Made by a program: the position numbers and the translations under genes. From positions 30,888-94,887 of the forward strand of contig CAYGOT010000012.1 in the NCBI GenBank assembly GCA_964351595.1: DNA of 64,000 nucleotides, written 5' to 3'. Under the pieces are notes generated by a model. That model did not search any database, was not told the origin of the DNA, and saw only the letters and a program-made list of their open reading frames with translations. Positions 62,246 through 64,000 of this stretch are shown here, one piece after another. Position 1 is the first letter of the stretch. The number at the start of each line of letters is the position of its first letter. Source of the DNA: UBA6059 sp964351595. GTDB taxonomy: Bacteria > Bacteroidota > Bacteroidia > Cytophagales > Cyclobacteriaceae.

Positions 62246-62933
62246 TGGTGCTGAGACAGTTTTCGGTGCAATCTACGGTAAGCGAGTCAAAGCTATGACC
62301 AGCTACCGCAATATTTCGGGCGAGGTATCCGACCCTGGATTTCTCATCCTGATAAAGTTCGGTTTCATAGGTTATTGAGAGGTCAAAGCGCTTTTGACCA
62401 ATGACCAGTCGGTAGTTGACATTGTTCAACCCAGCAGCCAAAGGAAGACTATATAGTTCGGTAGAGTCGGTATTGACGATAAAGTTGTCGGTATCCAGAT
62501 CATAAATCGTATCTATTCTGGTAAGTCCTGCCTCCAGATCAACCAGCGCTGTTGTGAACAACTCGTTTTGTGCCGTCAGTCCTGCCAGGCTCGAAGAGTC
62601 TCTGGAGTAAAAAAACTTAATATCAGTCAATAAAAGCTTCACTGAAGCCAGAGTTGCCTCATACTGACTGCTGTCAAGAGCGATCAATTCCGTCAGAAGA
62701 GCTACCGAATCTTCAAACAATGATCTGGTCGATTCCAACTCTGTCACTTGCAAGTCCAGCGCCTCGATCTGAGTAGCAAGGTCCGTCAATCTAGCACTTA
62801 CCTGACCCAGGCTATCCTGATTGAAGATTTGCATCGGTACGATGGGCTCACTAACCAGAATATCGCATTCATCGCACTGAGTACAGCTACTCAGGTAGAT
62901 TATCGATAGGCTCAGGATCAACCACTTTATCAT
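62220..62933 (-). CDS. Lipoprotein with coiled coil (DUF6452-like)
   Basis: 237 residues. Lipobox LSSC (Cys17), then TQCDECD. A coiled coil about 40-110 (LTDLATQIEALDLQVTELESTRSLFEDSVALLTEL) followed by a beta-rich C-terminal domain that ends near CTENCLSTNGKIVAHH. The family link is from position and general plan only. It overlaps the barrel gene by 26 bp and is 36 bp from the PriA gene on the same strand, so all three may be co-transcribed. Confidence 0.72.
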   Translation of the reverse strand: MIKWLILSLSIIYLSSCTQCDECDILVSEPIVPMQIFNQDSLGQVSARLTDLATQIEALDLQVTELESTRSLFEDSVALLTELIALDSSQYEATLASVKLLLTDIKFFYSRDSSSLAGLTAQNELFTTALVDLEAGLTRIDTIYDLDTDNFIVNTDSTELYSLPLAAGLNNVNYRLVIGQKRFDLSITYETELYQDEKSRVGYLARNIAVAGHSFDSLTVDCTENCLSTNGKIVAHH

Positions 62934-62969
62934 GCTGCAAATATAGATTATTAGACTTCCGGTAGGCTA

Positions 62970-64000
62970 TTACTGAGGATCAACGTCGAAAATGATAGAT
63001 ACGTTTTTGAAGTCTCTCATTTTTGATACCGTGACATTCACATTGTACAGTATCTCTTTGACTTTGGGGAGGCTGATGCCTTGTTTCTCCAGCTTCACGT
63101 TGATGATCTGCTGATATTGATTTCGGATACGGGCAATGATCGGTTCCTCCGGACCCAGCACTCTGTGCTTACCGAGTTCTGTACGTATGACTATGGTATA
63201 ATACTCTGCTGCTGACTTACAGGTGTGTGGCTCCTTATGCTTCACAATGACCCGTATAAGTCGGTGATGTGGTGGATAATGATACTTTGCTCTTTCTGAG
63301 GCCTCAGTCCTGTAGAAGCCCTTGTAATCATATTGGAGAATATGTTTGAGCACCTGCTGGGTGGGATCATAGGTCTGGATGATTACTTTGCCTCGTTTGT
63401 CGCGGCGACCGGCCCTACCACTGACCTGTGTAATCATTTGGAAAGCCTTCTCATGTGAGCGGAAATCCGGATAGTGGATCATCTTATCTGCATCGATCAC
63501 GCCAACCAGTCCGACACGATCAAAGTCGAGCCCTTTGGTCACCATTTGTGTGCCTACCAGAATGTCTATTTGACCCAATTCGAAGGCTTCCAGGATATTC
63601 TGATAGCCGTATTTGCTGCGCGTGGTATCAAGATCCATTCGACCGACAACAGCATTGGGGAATAGCAGTGAGATATTTTCCTCAATTTTCTCAGTACCGA
63701 ACCCGACAGTCTTGAGCTTAGGAGACTCGCATGCCTCACAGATTTGCGGTAGCGGCTCCTTATATCCACAGTAGTGACACCTAAGCTCCTGACCAAACTG
63801 ATGATAAGTCAGGCTGACGCTACATTGATGACATTTTGGAATATGTCCACAAGTCTCGCAACTCAGGAGCGGTGCAAAGCCTCTTCGGTTTTGAAAAAGA
63901 ATTACCTGCTCTTTTAGCGCTAAGGTTTTTTCGATTTCTTCGATCAGCACATTCGTGAATTCGTTGCGCATGAGCCGCTTTTTGCGCTGCTCTTTGATAT
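62970..64000 (-). CDS. priA: Primosomal protein N' (PriA), C-terminal part (5' end outside window)
   Basis: The frame is open to the window edge and only the C-terminal 343 or so residues are seen. The zinc-binding region (CETCGHIPKCHQCSVSL and LRCHYCG, four-cysteine pairs), helicase motif V (VGTQMVTKGLDFDRVGLVGVIDAD) and motif VI (QVSGRAGRRDKRGKVIIQT) are present, as is the C-terminal domain. PriA restarts stalled replication forks by loading the primosome. It ends 36 bp before the lipoprotein gene on the same strand. Confidence 0.95.
   Translation of the reverse strand, partial: IKEQRKKRLMRNEFTNVLIEEIEKTLALKEQVILFQNRRGFAPLLSCETCGHIPKCHQCSVSLTYHQFGQELRCHYCGYKEPLPQICEACESPKLKTVGFGTEKIEENISLLFPNAVVGRMDLDTTRSKYGYQNILEAFELGQIDILVGTQMVTKGLDFDRVGLVGVIDADKMIHYPDFRSHEKAFQMITQVSGRAGRRDKRGKVIIQTYDPTQQVLKHILQYDYKGFYRTEASERAKYHYPPHHRLIRVIVKHKEPHTCKSAAEYYTIVIRTELGKHRVLGPEEPIIARIRNQYQQIINVKLEKQGISLPKVKEILYNVNVTVSKMRDFKNVSIIFDVDPQ

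Noticed and set aside
1..64000. tRNA, rRNA, prophage or transposase genes
   Set aside because: None of the diagnostic sequences were found on either strand by eye; a tRNA scan would be the proper test.

Overview
The window looks like a piece of the chromosome of a Bacteroidota bacterium, most likely Cytophagales or a close marine or soil relative. The reasons are the 2-oxoglutarate:ferredoxin oxidoreductase pair, the secreted 'asparagine synthetase B'-like protein, the LytS/LytTR pair, the acyl-CoA dehydrogenase of about 600 residues, several lipoproteins with short Bacteroidota-style signal peptides, and the lack of a consistent Shine-Dalgarno sequence. Most of the window is ordinary, densely packed chromosome. 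No rRNA, tRNA, prophage, transposase or CRISPR array was seen. Genes are cut at both ends: an SGNH hydrolase on the left and PriA on the right.

Layout. 1-5033 (+): SGNH hydrolase tail, acyl-CoA ligase, and a coupled TIGR04076-like protein / aldo-keto reductase / SNF transporter group. 5075-14271: mixed strands, with a secreted protein, a MacB-type permease, a voltage-gated-type K+ channel, a second SNF transporter, a conserved protein of unknown function and an acyl-CoA dehydrogenase whose promoter region carries two perfect palindromes. 14471-16278: LytS-type kinase and LytTR regulator. 16368-18579 (-): GNAT, lipoprotein, secreted caspase-like protein. 18777-22682 (+): IorA/IorB-type molybdenum hydroxylase and an MscS channel. 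22683-25515: mosaic of palindromic intergenic repeats around a cysteine-rich lipoprotein and a PAS-LuxR regulator. 25516-29181 (-): smc and a previously unlisted 44-codon membrane ORF. 29251-36651 (+): DnaJ-like membrane protein, third SNF transporter, 2OG-Fe(II) oxygenase, cupin, and an S9 peptidase fused to a sulfatase-modifying-factor-like domain. 36674-39264 (-): CsbD-like protein, ECF sigma factor, NarL-type two-component pair.

39370-44560 (+) is a tight five-gene ion and stress operon: CNNM/CorC-like protein, double UspA protein, MscS channel, an MgtE-like protein without a membrane domain, and full-length MgtE. 44746-54148 (+) is the most interesting block. It holds a class III aminotransferase, nitrilase-family amidase, VOC protein, giant Orn/Lys/Arg-type decarboxylase, ATP-grasp ligase, C45-type Ntn hydrolase and semialdehyde dehydrogenase. 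Together these could form a ligase-protected diamine-to-GABA/succinate route, parallel to the enteric Puu pathway but built from different protein families. That is inference; an internal terminator shows it is at least two transcription units.

54321-58265 is a looser, more AT-rich stretch with an orphan Imm53-like immunity protein, an esterase-like lipoprotein and small unknown genes. 58530-64000 returns to core functions: KorA/KorB, two linked envelope proteins and PriA.
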